From positions 21,341,817 to 21,405,816 of the forward strand of contig OZ026835.1 of the NCBI GenBank assembly GCA_964023205.1: a DNA stretch of 64,000 bases, in the 5' to 3' direction. The DNA comes from Lutraria lutraria. Taxonomy: Eukaryota; Mollusca; Bivalvia; Venerida; Mactridae. Both the position numbers and the translations under genes were made by a program. Each line of letters begins with the position of its first letter. The first letter of the stretch is position 1. The notes beneath the pieces are model-generated. The model did no database searches. It worked only from the letters and a program-made list of their open reading frames with translations, and was not told the DNA's origin. Positions 39,201-49,000 of this stretch are shown piece by piece.

Positions 39201-41176
39201 TTTTTATCAATATAATTATGTACATGTCATCAAATTTTAGCCAAATGTTTAATAAGGGATTATCTAATTTGCTTAAGATATGTTCGGACAGAAGAAAACA
39301 GACAGACAAACAAGCAGACAGACCGGTGTTCTCACAAGACTGATTTTGTGAGGTTATCTCTTTGACTTTTATGTTAATTTAAGTCACCATACACTTCTTA
39401 TTTCCAGAAAACAACTTTTAGCCCCATAAAGGCTGAATGAATCGAACAACAACAAACTTTTCAAACGCAAATGACAGAAAGACAGACGGAAGGACGCACA
39501 ATTTCATTACTACATCGCTAATGCATAGAAAATACATATCGTGTCGTGAAGTATACAACAAATTTATCGTCGTTCAATATTTAATGATTTTTTCTTGTAT
39601 CAGATAAATAGAGAATAATAAGTTAGTGTCGTGGATGAGTAAGTTTATCTGGCAAGGCGGAGGAATTTATCGGGTGAGCCGAAGGCGAATCCGATAATTT
39701 CCGCAGCCGAGCCGGATAAACTTTTACTCAATCCACGACACTAACCTATTATTCTATTTATCCAGTCACTGAATTTGCTTAAATAAGGGAAAACAACTCG
39801 GGACTATTTATTTTCGTTCTCATTAATCTGCGCGTAACGTCACGTTCGTTTAATGACGTCACGATAAACAACTACGTCGGACATCTTGATAACGTTATGT
39901 AGACGCAGGTAAGTCGTAGAACATTAATCGATCAACCTCAATTCATTTCGGCTAGGAAAACCGCACCCCCGGGCACTGAATTTCAACCGGCGACTCTGTT
40001 ATAAGAAATAGTCCGTCAGATCACATGGTCAGGTGACGGTTTATCACAAGTCACGTGGTCAGGTGACCTAATAAAGCAAAGTTTATCCGGCAACCTGTTA
40101 TCTGGTCGAATTTGCATGAAGTGACTGGATAAAAAGGGATCTCTATCCGAAGAAAAGCAACAACTTCTCCGAATACAACTTCTTATTTAGTACAGGAGCT
40201 ATATGAGGTGAATATAGCTCCTGTGGGAGCAGTATACGGAAAACGTATGCGTATACAGCTAACACAGGTATAGGAGCTATATTCGAAAAGATGCCTATAT
40301 GGTGTGACACCGCATTTTCTTACGTTTGTACTTGTACAAACATAAAATATACTACAAATTTATTCAAAGAGGCATTCGCAAATGAGCACAGTCAGTGTCC
40401 TTTTTAAAAGGTTATCTAATGCCAAGCATTTTGTTAGTTTCTCACATTTTTTTAATTACAAATGTAAATAAGTAGTTGAAAGATATTCATTATATCAGCG
40501 TTTATAATATCAGCGTTTAATAAAGTTTCCAGATAAATGAATGTGTATTTACTTATGGCATTACGTTACCAAGTTTGTGATATTTAGCTAAAAACATATA
40601 TCAGAACGCAACCGTTGTGTGACATTGAGTTAATACATTTTTGTATTGTTTTTAATTCTATGGAATATGATTAGTCACTAAAACAAAGAAGCAAATAGAA
40701 ATATATAAAAAAAGATTTTAGTACAATAACTTTTAGTTATACTTAATCACGAAAATTGACAAAGAGTTTTGAAATTTGATTAATTCATTATATATGTACA
40801 TGTACTAGTATATCGCATCAATCCTTTATTTGTCAGAAGGTTATACAAAAGAAGTTCACATTAAAAATATTACGTTTCTGTGTTGTCCCACAACGGTCGC
40901 CATTTGTTACCGACTACTTTGATTAGTTCAAATTGATGAATTCGGTAATGGTGTTAATATAAAGATGGTAAAAGAATTGTATTTTATGAAGTTATAAAAA
41001 CATTATTAGGTAAATATACTAGACGTCTTACTTTTAATATCACACGGTGGTCTTTTTGGTGGCTCCACAACTTTTGTTTCCGGTAACGGGGGCATGTCTT
41101 GACCATTTGTAAAGCGGTATAATCCAAGAAGCACAATAATACAAAACACAAATCTGTTCAGCACCATTTTCTCCAT
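26769..41176 (-). CDS. Secreted Cu/Zn superoxide dismutase, five coding exons
   Basis: Joined coding exons, in transcript order: 41176-41032, 37741-37656, 34827-34640, 29479-29356 and 26912-26769, giving 228 aa. All introns are GT-AG and phases agree at every junction. The enzyme converts superoxide to oxygen and hydrogen peroxide. Residues 1-25 form a signal peptide (hydrophobic core [10 protein letters not shown]), so it acts outside the cell or in the secretory pathway. Copper ligands by alignment to known SODs are H107, H109 (GFHIHKYGD), H124 and H183. Zinc ligands are H124, H132, H143 and D146. The structural disulfide is C118-C210, and the active-site arginine is R207 (GNAGARLAC). All ligands are present, so it should be catalytically competent. 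Oddities: the zinc loop between H132 and H143 is about three residues longer than in cytosolic SOD1, and there are extra cysteines (C45, C54, C81, C211). N67 and N192 are possible N-glycosylation sites. An SOD-fold haemolymph protein (dominin/cavortin type) is an alternative role. Confidence 0.93.
26913..29355 (-). other. SOD intron 4
   Basis: 2,443 bp. It carries a family-A SINE at 27010-27340 with a CT tract at about 27251-27281, a TGAC tetranucleotide run near 28446-28472 and a TTG run near 28511-28535. No other exon seen. Confidence 0.8.
27010..27340 (+). mobile_element. tRNA-derived SINE, family A, with internal CT tract (copy 1)
   Basis: The tRNA-like head has the A-box region ATGGTCTAGCGATAAACC and B box GTAAGTTCGAATC. 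It is followed by a body with CAAGTACTGCGTTAAGAAAATTACAGG, interrupted by a pure CT run, and a tail GAGCCGTTGAACAATAGATGAAT. The same order of parts recurs at 53464-53793 and 59832-60195. It sits inside SOD intron 4, antisense to the gene. Confidence 0.75.
29356..29479 (-). CDS. SOD coding exon 4
   Basis: Codes for the end of codon 140 to residue 181. RHLGDLSNV supplies zinc ligands H143 and D146. [11 protein letters not shown] is the strand that leads into the last copper ligand. Acceptor GTCAATTTCAG and donor GTG|GTAAGT (phase 0). The longer open frame 29562-29326 extends into both introns and should not be used as the exon limits. Confidence 0.93.
29570..30110. repeat. Degenerate AT-rich tandem repeat (ATCGATATTTGATCAATAAT)
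   Basis: Repeated words ATCGATATTTGATCAATAAT and ACATCAATAATACATC with irregular spacing of about 30-40 bp. It is clearest at 29760-30010, with more diverged ATCAATAAT-type words on both sides. It is highly AT-rich and lies in SOD intron 3. Confidence 0.7.
30888..30985. mobile_element. Pogo-like miniature element, CCTCTCCAAAGC family (copy 3, partial)
   Basis: Begins GTACATCCTCTCCAGAGCGGTCC, matching the inverse right end of copy 2, and continues through CAACAACCTCCATTCAATAACAAC. The opposite terminus is not recognisable, so the copy is truncated or decayed. In SOD intron 3. Confidence 0.5.
31286..31486. mobile_element. Pogo-like miniature element, CCTCTCCAAAGC family (copy 4)
   Basis: Starts ACTGTAACCCTTTACG and ends TTTTTGGAGAGGTTACACTGTA. 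The right end is a clear inverse of the family's ACTGTGTAACCTCTCC terminus, while the left end is diverged. Internal blocks AGAGAGGTCCTCTC and AAAACCTCTCAACAACAG match the family. In SOD intron 3. Confidence 0.6.
31955..33490. repeat. 33-bp satellite array within SOD intron 3
   Basis: The unit is ATGTTTAGGATGACAAACAA followed by ACGGAAGTCAAAC, about 45 copies with 29-33 bp spacing. A homogeneous block at the left (31990-32230) uses a TTTAGTATGAC variant; later copies mix CGGAAATCAAG, TGGAAATCAAG and shorter AGGAAGTCAATC forms. Because 33 is a multiple of three, open frames appear on both strands (for example an 11-residue [11 protein letters not shown] repeat). These are shadows. Confidence 0.93.
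33925..34215. mobile_element. Foldback miniature element in SOD intron 3
   Basis: The left arm from about 33930 (GCGATTTTATTAAACTGCCAAAGCT) pairs with the right arm ending about 34213 (AGCTTTGGCAGTCCGATAAAATCGC, shown here in part). Further paired blocks (TTATTTTTAGCTTCG with CGAAGCTAGAAATAA) extend inward for about 110 bp per arm. It is almost all stem, typical of MITE/foldback elements, with no coding capacity. Confidence 0.6.
34231..34560. mobile_element. Pogo-like miniature element carrying a 31-bp minisatellite
   Basis: TA-flanked. The left end CAGTAGAACCCCGCTTATAA pairs with the right end GATCGGGGTTCAGGTG. The right half contains five nearly identical 31-bp units (GGGTGGTCCTAATTTCGATG at 34401, 34432, 34463, 34494, 34525). 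The unit contains part of the terminal repeat, so the array probably arose by internal duplication of the element's own end. Confidence 0.65.
34640..34827 (-). CDS. SOD coding exon 3 (metal-binding core)
   Basis: Codes for residues 78-139 plus two bases of codon 140. It contains GFHIHKYGD (copper H107 and H109), [11 protein letters not shown] (C118 and bridging H124) and KKHG (zinc H132). Acceptor TTATTTCAG and donor CCCTC|GTAAGT (phase 2). This is the most diagnostic exon of the gene. Confidence 0.95.
35391..35990 (-). mobile_element. 5'-truncated LINE (L2/CR1-like), 3' end of ORF2
   Basis: A minus-strand frame from about 35990 to 35551 encodes the C-terminal zinc-binding tail of a non-LTR retrotransposon polyprotein. 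It contains [26 protein letters not shown] spacing: C-x2-C, then E-D/N-E-Y-H-F and a further LVCP block, a pattern seen at the end of many LINE reverse transcriptases. Beyond the stop is a short 3' region ending in a repeated ATTGTATTGTATTG tail at 35391-35410. 5' truncation is usual for LINE insertions. The fragment lies in the same orientation as the SOD gene, in its intron 2. Confidence 0.65.
36104..36211. repeat. Three-copy 36-bp tandem repeat
   Basis: Three almost identical copies of CGCACACCAAATTCTATTAA plus TTGCATCGAGATAGTT at 36104, 36140 and 36176. Only one base differs (GAGACAG in copy 1 versus GAGATAG). Near-identity indicates recent duplication. Frames on both strands over it are shadows. 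Confidence 0.9.
37656..37741 (-). CDS. SOD coding exon 2
   Basis: Codes for residues 49 (split) to 77, beta strands at the start of the SOD fold ([13 protein letters not shown], comparable to the GIINFEQ region of SOD1). Acceptor TTGAATTTCAG and donor CAA|GTAAGT. It enters in phase 1 and leaves in phase 0, matching both neighbours. Confidence 0.9.
38473..40312. mobile_element. Large foldback element with nested insertion
   Basis: The outer ends are inverse to each other: TCCTACAGTGATCCTTTCGA near 38485 and TCGAAAAGATGCCTATATGG near 40283. Successive matching blocks continue inward: GTTGTTGCTTCCCTCGGATA with its inverse at 40141-40175, TGATACAAGAAAAAA with its inverse near 39590-39603, GTCCGTCTGTCCGTCTGTCT with its inverse near 39476-39495, and GAAATAAGAAGTGTATG with its inverse near 39390-39410. 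Pairing continues to a centre near 39120. The right arm is interrupted at about 39605-40137 by a second element that the left arm lacks. Confidence 0.7.
39605..40137. mobile_element. Nested hairpin element inside the foldback
   Basis: Inserted between two halves of the right arm. At its left is a hairpin whose arms read GTTAGTGTCGTGGATGAGTA (39623-39642) and the inverse TTTACTCAATCCACGACACTAAC (39724-39746). A second inverted pair, TTATCCAGTCACTG (about 39758) and AGTGACTGGATAA (about 40121), bounds the rest. It has no coding capacity. The exact ends are uncertain by a few bases. Confidence 0.55.
41032..41176 (-). CDS. SOD coding exon 1 (signal peptide and N-terminal stalk)
   Basis: Codes for residues 1-48: signal peptide, then a proline-rich stretch ([16 protein letters not shown]) before the SOD fold. 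The start is the first ATG at 41176, with an alternative in-frame ATG at codon 4 (41167). Either keeps the signal peptide. The donor AAAA|GTAAGA leaves phase 1. The exon lies just downstream of a TATA-like box. Confidence 0.88.
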
Positions 41177-41216
41177 CCCCACACAATTTCTAATATCTAA
41201 TAAGTGTCGTCTTGTT

Positions 41217-41222
41217 CTTATA
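41217..41222 (-). promoter_or_regulatory. TATA-like box of the SOD gene
   Basis: TATAAG within TTATTTATAAGAAC on the minus strand, 41 bases upstream of the SOD start codon. A start site about 30 bases downstream would leave a very short 5' leader. Inferred from position and sequence only. Confidence 0.4.
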
Positions 41223-41229
41223 AATAATC

Positions 41230-42920
41230 AGTTAGCTGTGTATAACATCAACAAATCTTACGAATTTGAAACAACAATATTTTATAATAATGTATGCCCT
41301 TCCAAACTAATGAATTTGATTGGACTGTCGCTTTGTGTCTCAAAATATACTTGTTAATTATATCTTAAGAGTCGTAACATTTCTCGGTGATTTATTTTTA
41401 ATGAGAATCAATTGCTTACAGAATAGCCTTCAAATACGCAGAATTAGGTTATTCCATGTCAAAGTCAGTTAGTGTCTGTATAACTTACACTAATTCAAAA
41501 TCTTCATTACCAGAACAAAACGTACAAAAGTATCAGTTGTTCAAAAATAACTAAATGTACGGTAACGTGTTGTTTTACGTAGCTGACACTAAACCACGTA
41601 AATTACATCGATCATTTTTGGTTTTCCGCTTTGCTGGCGTGAGAGGAAGGAGCGTTACGTATAATTTATAACTAGTAAGGTCGGAAATAACCGCGTATAT
41701 TTGTATTGTATCTAGTTTGTAGTCCACACACGGAAAATAAAAGCCTAAATAAAACGTCGATCAATTTTCTGTTTGTCAATTGGTTAAGTTTAATCGTATT
41801 ACAGTGATGTATTTCAACAGTAGGTGTTTTAAGTAAATTTAAGCGATGAACTGCGCATTCAATTTTTCCTCGGTATTCGGCGCGCAACTCACCATTTATG
41901 GCTGTTTTATTAAGCATATATTATTTGAACGAATCGTGCGCTGCATGGCGCTACTGGTTGTCACGGAAACATTAACATGGACATTTCTAAAGGACAAACC
42001 TCGTACAGTAAAACGTGTATGAAGCGACCACCCTTGAATTAAAGTGGCCTGTTACTGGAACGGTATCTTAATATATGATCAGAATTAATTTAGGTTTTCA
42101 TAGAGCAATTTATTTACGAGCTCCTTAGTATGTTTGCAAAATATGACATGTATTTAATGAATGAATTATTCCAAATTTTGTTATAACAATGTTAAGCGAT
42201 TATCTTATTATGAAATATGTGTTGCAGTGTAAAATTATCATTCTATTATAAAACCATGGTGTACATGTTATATCATACGATACTGTATCAAATACATTAC
42301 TTAAGTGCATCGTATGAGTGAAACAGTAATAGGTAAGACTTTATTACTTACTTTAAACTATAGAGGCTTTCAACTCAAGTTATCTAATATATATTTTTAT
42401 AACAATTACTCTCCATAGAATTCAAGCTCGTTCACTTAGATACACAAACAAACTTTTAAAACACAGAAATCATTCAAACATCCTTAAATGATAGCATACA
42501 AAATGAACTTCTAAATGAAGGCAAGCTGGTGCAAAATGGTCAGACTTCTGTTTTATCTTTGATGACCTATATCAGTATGTTGGAATGTTTCTTTAGACAC
42601 AATAACCTTGTCTTTATAGTAACCATCGGGTTATTGTATCCTTCCACTGTTTGTGACATATCTGATATACTAGTTCCTGTAAAGGTAGGTGCATCGCTCA
42701 AACACACAACCGTCCACATGGCAAACTGTCATTCCCAGCCAAGTGTTTTATCAGACTTTTCTTATATGACGCATATAGTAAAGATCAGCGCCTGTACTTC
42801 TAAATTACATTTTTCATTCTAAGTATGCTTTCTCACATAAACTAATTCAATAGAACCGTGATGAACAGTAAAACACCACAGAAATATTACAATAGAGAAA
42901 AGAAATTACCAAAAGTTGAA
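41230..42920. other. SOD upstream region, no further gene
   Basis: AT-rich. ACAGTAAAACGTGTATGAAGCGACCACC near 42005 resembles the end of another pogo-type miniature element. The plus-strand frame at 42529-42822 has no family resemblance. Confidence 0.4.
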
Positions 42921-42924
42921 ATAC

Positions 42925-45900
42925 TAGAATACGTACATGGAGAAAAGATAGAATACTAAAATACATGGAGGAAAGATAGAAATACTAAAATACATGGATG
43001 GAAGGTAGAAATACTAAACTACATGGATGGAAGGTAGAAATACTAAAATACATGGAGGGAAGGTTAAAAATAATACAATACATGGAGGAAAGATAGAAAT
43101 ACTAAAATACATGGACGGAAGGTAGAAATACTAATATACATGGATGGAAGGTAGAAATACTGAAATATTTGGAGGGAAGGTAAAAATACTAAAATACACG
43201 GATGAAAGGTAGAAATACTAAAATATATGGAGGGAAGGTAGAAATACTAAAATACATGGAGGAAAGATAGAAATACTAAAATACATGGATGAAAGGTAGA
43301 ACTACTAAAATACATGGATGGAAGGTAGAAATACTAAAATACATGGAGGGAAGTTAGAAATACTAAAATATATGGAGGGAAGGTAGAAATACTAAAATAC
43401 ATGGATGGAAGGTAGAAATACTAATATACATGGATGGAAGGTAGAAATACTGAAATACATGGAGGGAAGGTAGAAATACTAAAATACATGGATGGAAGGT
43501 AGAAATACTGAAATACATGGATGGAAGGTAGAAATACTAAAATACATGGATGGAAGGTAGAAATACTAATATACATGGATGGAAGATAGAAATACTAAAA
43601 TACATGGATGGAAGGTAGAAATACTAAAATACATGGAGGGAAGTTAGAAATACTAAAATATATGGATGGAAGGTAGAAATACTAAAATACATGGATGGAA
43701 GGTAGAAATACTAATATACATGGATGGAAGGTAGAAATACTGAAATACATGGAGGGAAGGTAGAAATACTAAAATACATGGAGGGAAGGTAGAAATACTG
43801 AAATATTTGGAGGGAAGGTAGAAATACTAAAATACATGGAGGAAAGATAGAAATACTAAAATACATGGATGAAAGGTAGAAATACTAAAATACGATGGAA
43901 GGTAGAAATACTGAAATATTTGGAGGGAAGGTAGAAATACTAAAATACATGGAAGAAAGGTAGAAATTCTAAAATATATGGAGGGAAGGTAGAAATACTA
44001 AAATACATGGAGGAAAGATAGAAATACTAAAATATTTGGAGGGAAGTTAAAAATACTAAAATACATGGATGAAAGGTAGAAATACTAAAATATATGGAGG
44101 GAAGTTAAAAATACTAAAATACATGGATGAAAGGTAGAAATACTAATATACATGGATGGAAGGTAGAAATACTAAAATATTTGGAGGGAAGTTAAAAATA
44201 CTAAGATACATGGATGGAAGGTAGACATACTAAAATATATGGAGGGAATGTAGAAATACTAAAAAACATGGATGGAAGGTTAACAATACCAAAATACATG
44301 GATGGAAGATAGAAATACTAAAATATTTGGAGGGAATGTAGAAATACTAAAATACATGGATGGAAGGTAAAAATACTAAACTAAATGGAGGGAAGGTAAA
44401 GATATTAAAATACATGGAGGGAAGGTAAAAATACTAAAGTATATGGAGGGAAGGTAAAAATACTAAAATACATGGAGGAAAGATAGAAATACTAATATAC
44501 ATGGATGGAAGGTAGAAATACTGAAATATTTGGAGGGAAGGTAAAAATACTAAAATACATGGATGAAAGGTAGAAATACTAAAATATATGGAGGGAAGGT
44601 AGAAATACTAAAATACATGGAGGAAAGATAGAAATACTAAAATATTTGGAGGGGAGGTAGAAATACTAAAATATTTGGAGGGAAGTTAAAAATACTAAAA
44701 TACATGGATGAAAGGTAGAAATACTAAAATATTTGGAGGGAAGTTAAAAATACTAAAATACATGGATGAAAGGTAGAAATACTAATATACATGGATGGAA
44801 GGTAGAAATACTAAAATATTTGGAGGGAAGTTAAAAATACTAAGATACATGGATGGAAGGTAGACATACTAAAATATATGGAGGGAATGTAGAAATACTA
44901 AAATATTTGGAGGGAAGGTAAAAATACTAAAATACATGGATGGAAGGTAGACATACTAAAATATATGGAGGAAAGATAGAAATACTAAAATATTTGGAGG
45001 GAAGGTAAAAATACTAAAATACATGGATGGAAGGTAGACATACTAAAATATATGGAGGGAATGTAGAAATACTAAAAAACATGGATGGAAGGTTAACAAT
45101 ACCAAAATACATGGATGGAAGGTAGAAATACTAATATACATGGACGGAAGGTAGAAATACTGAAATATTTGGAGGGAAGGTAAAAATACTAAGATACATG
45201 GATGGAAGGTAGACATACTAAAATATATGGAGGAAAGATAGAAATACTAAAATATTTGGAGGGAAGGTAAAAATACTAAAATACATGGATGGAAGGTAGA
45301 CATACTAAAATATATGGAGGGAATGTAGAAATACTAAAATATTTGGAGGGAAGTTAAAAATACTAAGATACATGGATGGAAGGTAGACATACTAAAATAT
45401 ATGGAGGAAAGATAGAAATACTAAAATATTTGAAGGGAAGGTAAAAATACTAAAATACATGGATGGAAGGTAGACATACTAAAATATATGGAGGGAATGT
45501 AGAAATACTAAAAAACATGGATGGAAGGTTAACAATACCAAAATACATGGATGGAAGGTAGAAATACTAATATACATGGACGGAAGGTAGAAATACTGAA
45601 ATATTTGGAGGGAAGGTAAAAATACTAAAATACATGGATGAAAGGTAGAAATACTAAAATATATGGAGGGAAGGTAGAAATACTAAAATACATGGAGGAA
45701 AGATAGAAATACTAAAATACATGGATGGAAGGTAGGAATACTAAAATACATGGATGGAAGGTAGAAATACTAATATACATAGATGGAAGGTAGAAATACT
45801 AAAATACATGGATGGAAGGTAGGAATACTAAAATACATGGATGGAAGGTAGAAATACTAATATACATGGATGGAAGGTAGAAATACTAAAATACATGGAT

Positions 45901-47410
45901 GGAAGGTAGAAATACTAAAATACATGGATGGAAGGTAGAAATACTAATATACATGGATGGAAGGTAAAAATACTAATATACATGGATGGAAGGTAGAAAT
46001 ACTAAAGTATATGGAGGGAAGGTAAAAATACTAAAATACATGGAGGAAAGATAGAAATACTAATATACATGGATGGAAGGTAGAAATACTAATATACATG
46101 GATGGAAGGTAGAAATACTAAAATATTTGGAGGGAAGTTAAAAATACTAAAATACATGGATGAAAGGTAGAAATACCAAAATATATGGAGGGAAGGTAGA
46201 AATACTAAAATACATGGATGAAAGGTAGAAATACTAAAATACTTGGATGGAATGTAGAAATACTAATATACATGGATGGAAGGTAGAAATACTAAAATAT
46301 TTGGAGGGAAGTTAAAAATACTAAAATACAAGGAGGAAAGATAGAAATACTAATATACATGGATGGAAGGTAGAAATACTAATATACATGGAGGGAAGGT
46401 AGAAATACTAAAATACATGGATGAAAGGTAGAAATACTAAAATACATGGATGGAAGATAGAAATACTAAAATACATGGATGGAAGGTAGAAATACTAAAA
46501 TACATGGAGGGAAGTTAGAAATACTAAAATATATGGATGGAAGGTAGAAATACTAAAATACATGGATGGAAGGTAGAAATACTAATATACATGGATGGAA
46601 GGTAGAAATACTAAAATATTTGGAGGGAAGTTAAAAATACTAAAATACAAGGAGGAAAGATAGAAATACTAATATACATGGATGGAAGGTAGAAATACTA
46701 ATATACATGGATGGAAGGTAGAAATACTAAACTATTTGGAGGGAAGTTAAAAATGCTAAAATACATGGATGGAAGGTAGACATACTAAAATATATGGAGG
46801 GAAGGTAGAAGTACTAAAATACATGGATGGAAGGTAGACATACTAAAATATATGGAGGGAAGGTAGAAATACTAAAATACATGGAGGAAAGATAGAAATA
46901 CTTAAATACATGGATGAAAGGTAGAACTACTAAAATACATGGATGGAAGGTAGAAATACTAATATACATGGATGGAAGTTAGAAATACTAAAATATTTCG
47001 AGGGAAGTTAAACATACTAAAATACATGGATGGAAGGTAGACATACTAAAATATATGGAGGGAATGTAGAAATACTAAAATACATGGATGGAAGGTTAAA
47101 AATACTAAAATACATGGATGGAAGATAGAAATACTAAAATATATGGAGGGAAGGTAGAAATACTAAAATACATGGAGGAAAGATAGAAATACTTAAATAC
47201 ATGGATGAAAGGTAGAAATACTACAATAAATGATGGAAAGATGAAAATACTATAATACATGATGGAAACATAAAAATACTAAAATACATGGATGAAAGAT
47301 ATAAATACTAAAATATTTGGAGGAAAGATAAAAATACTAAAATATATGGAGGAAAGGTAAAAAATACTACAATACATGGAGGGAAGATAGAAATACAAAA
47401 ATGCAAGGTG
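42925..47410. repeat. 30-bp satellite array, about 150 copies
   Basis: The unit is AAAATACATGGATGGAAGGT plus AGAAATACTA. Common variants replace ATACATGGATGGAAGG with ATATATGGAGGGAAGG, ATATTTGGAGGGAAGT or ATACATGGAGGAAAGA. Variants recur in blocks, showing higher-order structure. For example, the rare word AAAAAACATGGATGGAAGGTTAACAATACC occurs at 44261, 45074 and 45510. Every frame is closed frequently, so unlike the 39-bp array it yields no long open frames. It lies between the SOD promoter side and the LINE remnant. Confidence 0.95.
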
Positions 47411-47419
47411 GGAAGTAAA

Positions 47420-49000
47420 GAGAAGAAGAAGGAAGGAAACAGTGTGCACGTAAGTTTAAAAAAGCCTGTGTCCTATAGAGCTTTACGCGATACAGTTATC
47501 GATAAACAGATATGTTTTCAGCAACCTTTTTAATCTTACAAATTCCCTAGTAGGCTTGAAAACCTCAACCATATGTGATATATATCATGGATATTTTTTG
47601 TTTAAAGCCATAAATGCATGAGCCAAAATCTCATACTGTACACATCATTTTACTGGAAGTCAGTGAAGTTCTTTGAATGTGGGGGTGATATGTCAGAACC
47701 GATAAGTTTTACTGTTTATTATACGCGCAGCTGTATTTTTCACTCTTTTGAATTTTTTACGATAGAGTTTGTAACACCATTCAGAGTGAAATCGCAGTAC
47801 CAGTCAAGGTGCGTCGTCACCAACAGTTTAGTGATGGATTTGTTGTACCGACAGACAGGAATGGTCTATGTTACGTAATTGTGCATTTATAAGCAGCTAT
47901 ATGGACTTCATTAACATGTTCATTTATAATTATAATAATAATAATTTTATTTGGTAAGTATACTTAAAATGACAATTCTAAACAAAACGATGCATGTAAA
48001 ACACAATACAATAACAACTGTGAAAATCAGTCTAAAAATAATATCATTACATATAAAATAAAATATATATTTATATACACTCGATATAAGAATAACCATG
48101 CTATGCACATCAATACAAGGAATAACATAGAAAAGAGGAGAGGATTCCCCTTATTTCCATTGCTGTCCCTAATATTGGCAGCATGACACAGAAAGTCATG
48201 TTATATTTATAAATCAAAGCTCTAAAGGTTCTGATGATGTTCGGAACTACAAATCAGTCAAAAGTTGATTTCTATGTACGGTGAGTTTTGGAAAACGAAC
48301 GCTTTTCTACACCCGCTATGCAGTTGTTACAGTTGTTCCCGTTCCATGTGCTTTCAGTACTTTGATTTATGTTTCCCATCTGATCACCAAAAGTAGTTCA
48401 GCAATTAGAATAATAGTATATATAGTTTACATTACCTGCCTCTTTGAATACTCAACTTATGCAGAATGTAATATATCATACATGAAGACATGCTCTAAGA
48501 AAAAGGTTAAACGTTAAGCATTAAATTAATCGACTGAAACTTCCCGATGAATCACTTTTTTAAATATCTGGCTGACTCACAGTTATCATCGCATCGTCCA
48601 TGAATTCTATGATGACTTCTATACGTTTACAATAGAAGCTAGGAGCCAGGCTAAATTAGCATATACAGCACGAGAATTATGACGTCATCCTTCCTTGAAA
48701 TGTGTGTACTGATAGTAATTATCGTAGTAACCCGAAGGAGAGGGTTGTTTAGATTTTTTACGACTGATTTGTATTGCTCGTTTACGATATTGCATAGCCA
48801 TATAATTTTGACTTAAATACACGTAATATTTGAATTTTTATTTAGCCATTGAATTGAAATATCGGAACTATATTCTTAGGCGGAATGGCCAATGGAAGCT
48901 GTTCGGTATGCAATAATAAAAACTGATAAATTACTCTTGTAGCACTATCAATAATATAAGATGTTATACAATTGAAACTGATAAAGAAATAAAAATACTA
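47420..49000. other. Gene-free stretch with a probable LINE 3' tail
   Basis: At 47925-47960 the minus strand reads TACCAAATAAAATTATTATT followed by more ATT, which resembles the 3' tail of L2/CR1-type LINEs and may be the end of the element whose reverse transcriptase is at 49001-50370. The frames at 47618-47878 and 48281-48517 have no family resemblance. Confidence 0.4.

Larger units (their letters stand above)
37742..41031 (-). other. SOD intron 1
   Basis: 3,290 bp, dominated by the foldback element at 38473-40312. The remainder, including 40320-41030, is AT-rich with no recognised feature. Confidence 0.75.

Noticed and set aside
42529..42822. 97-residue plus-strand open frame
   Set aside because: No recognisable family and no signal or splice evidence. 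Likely chance.
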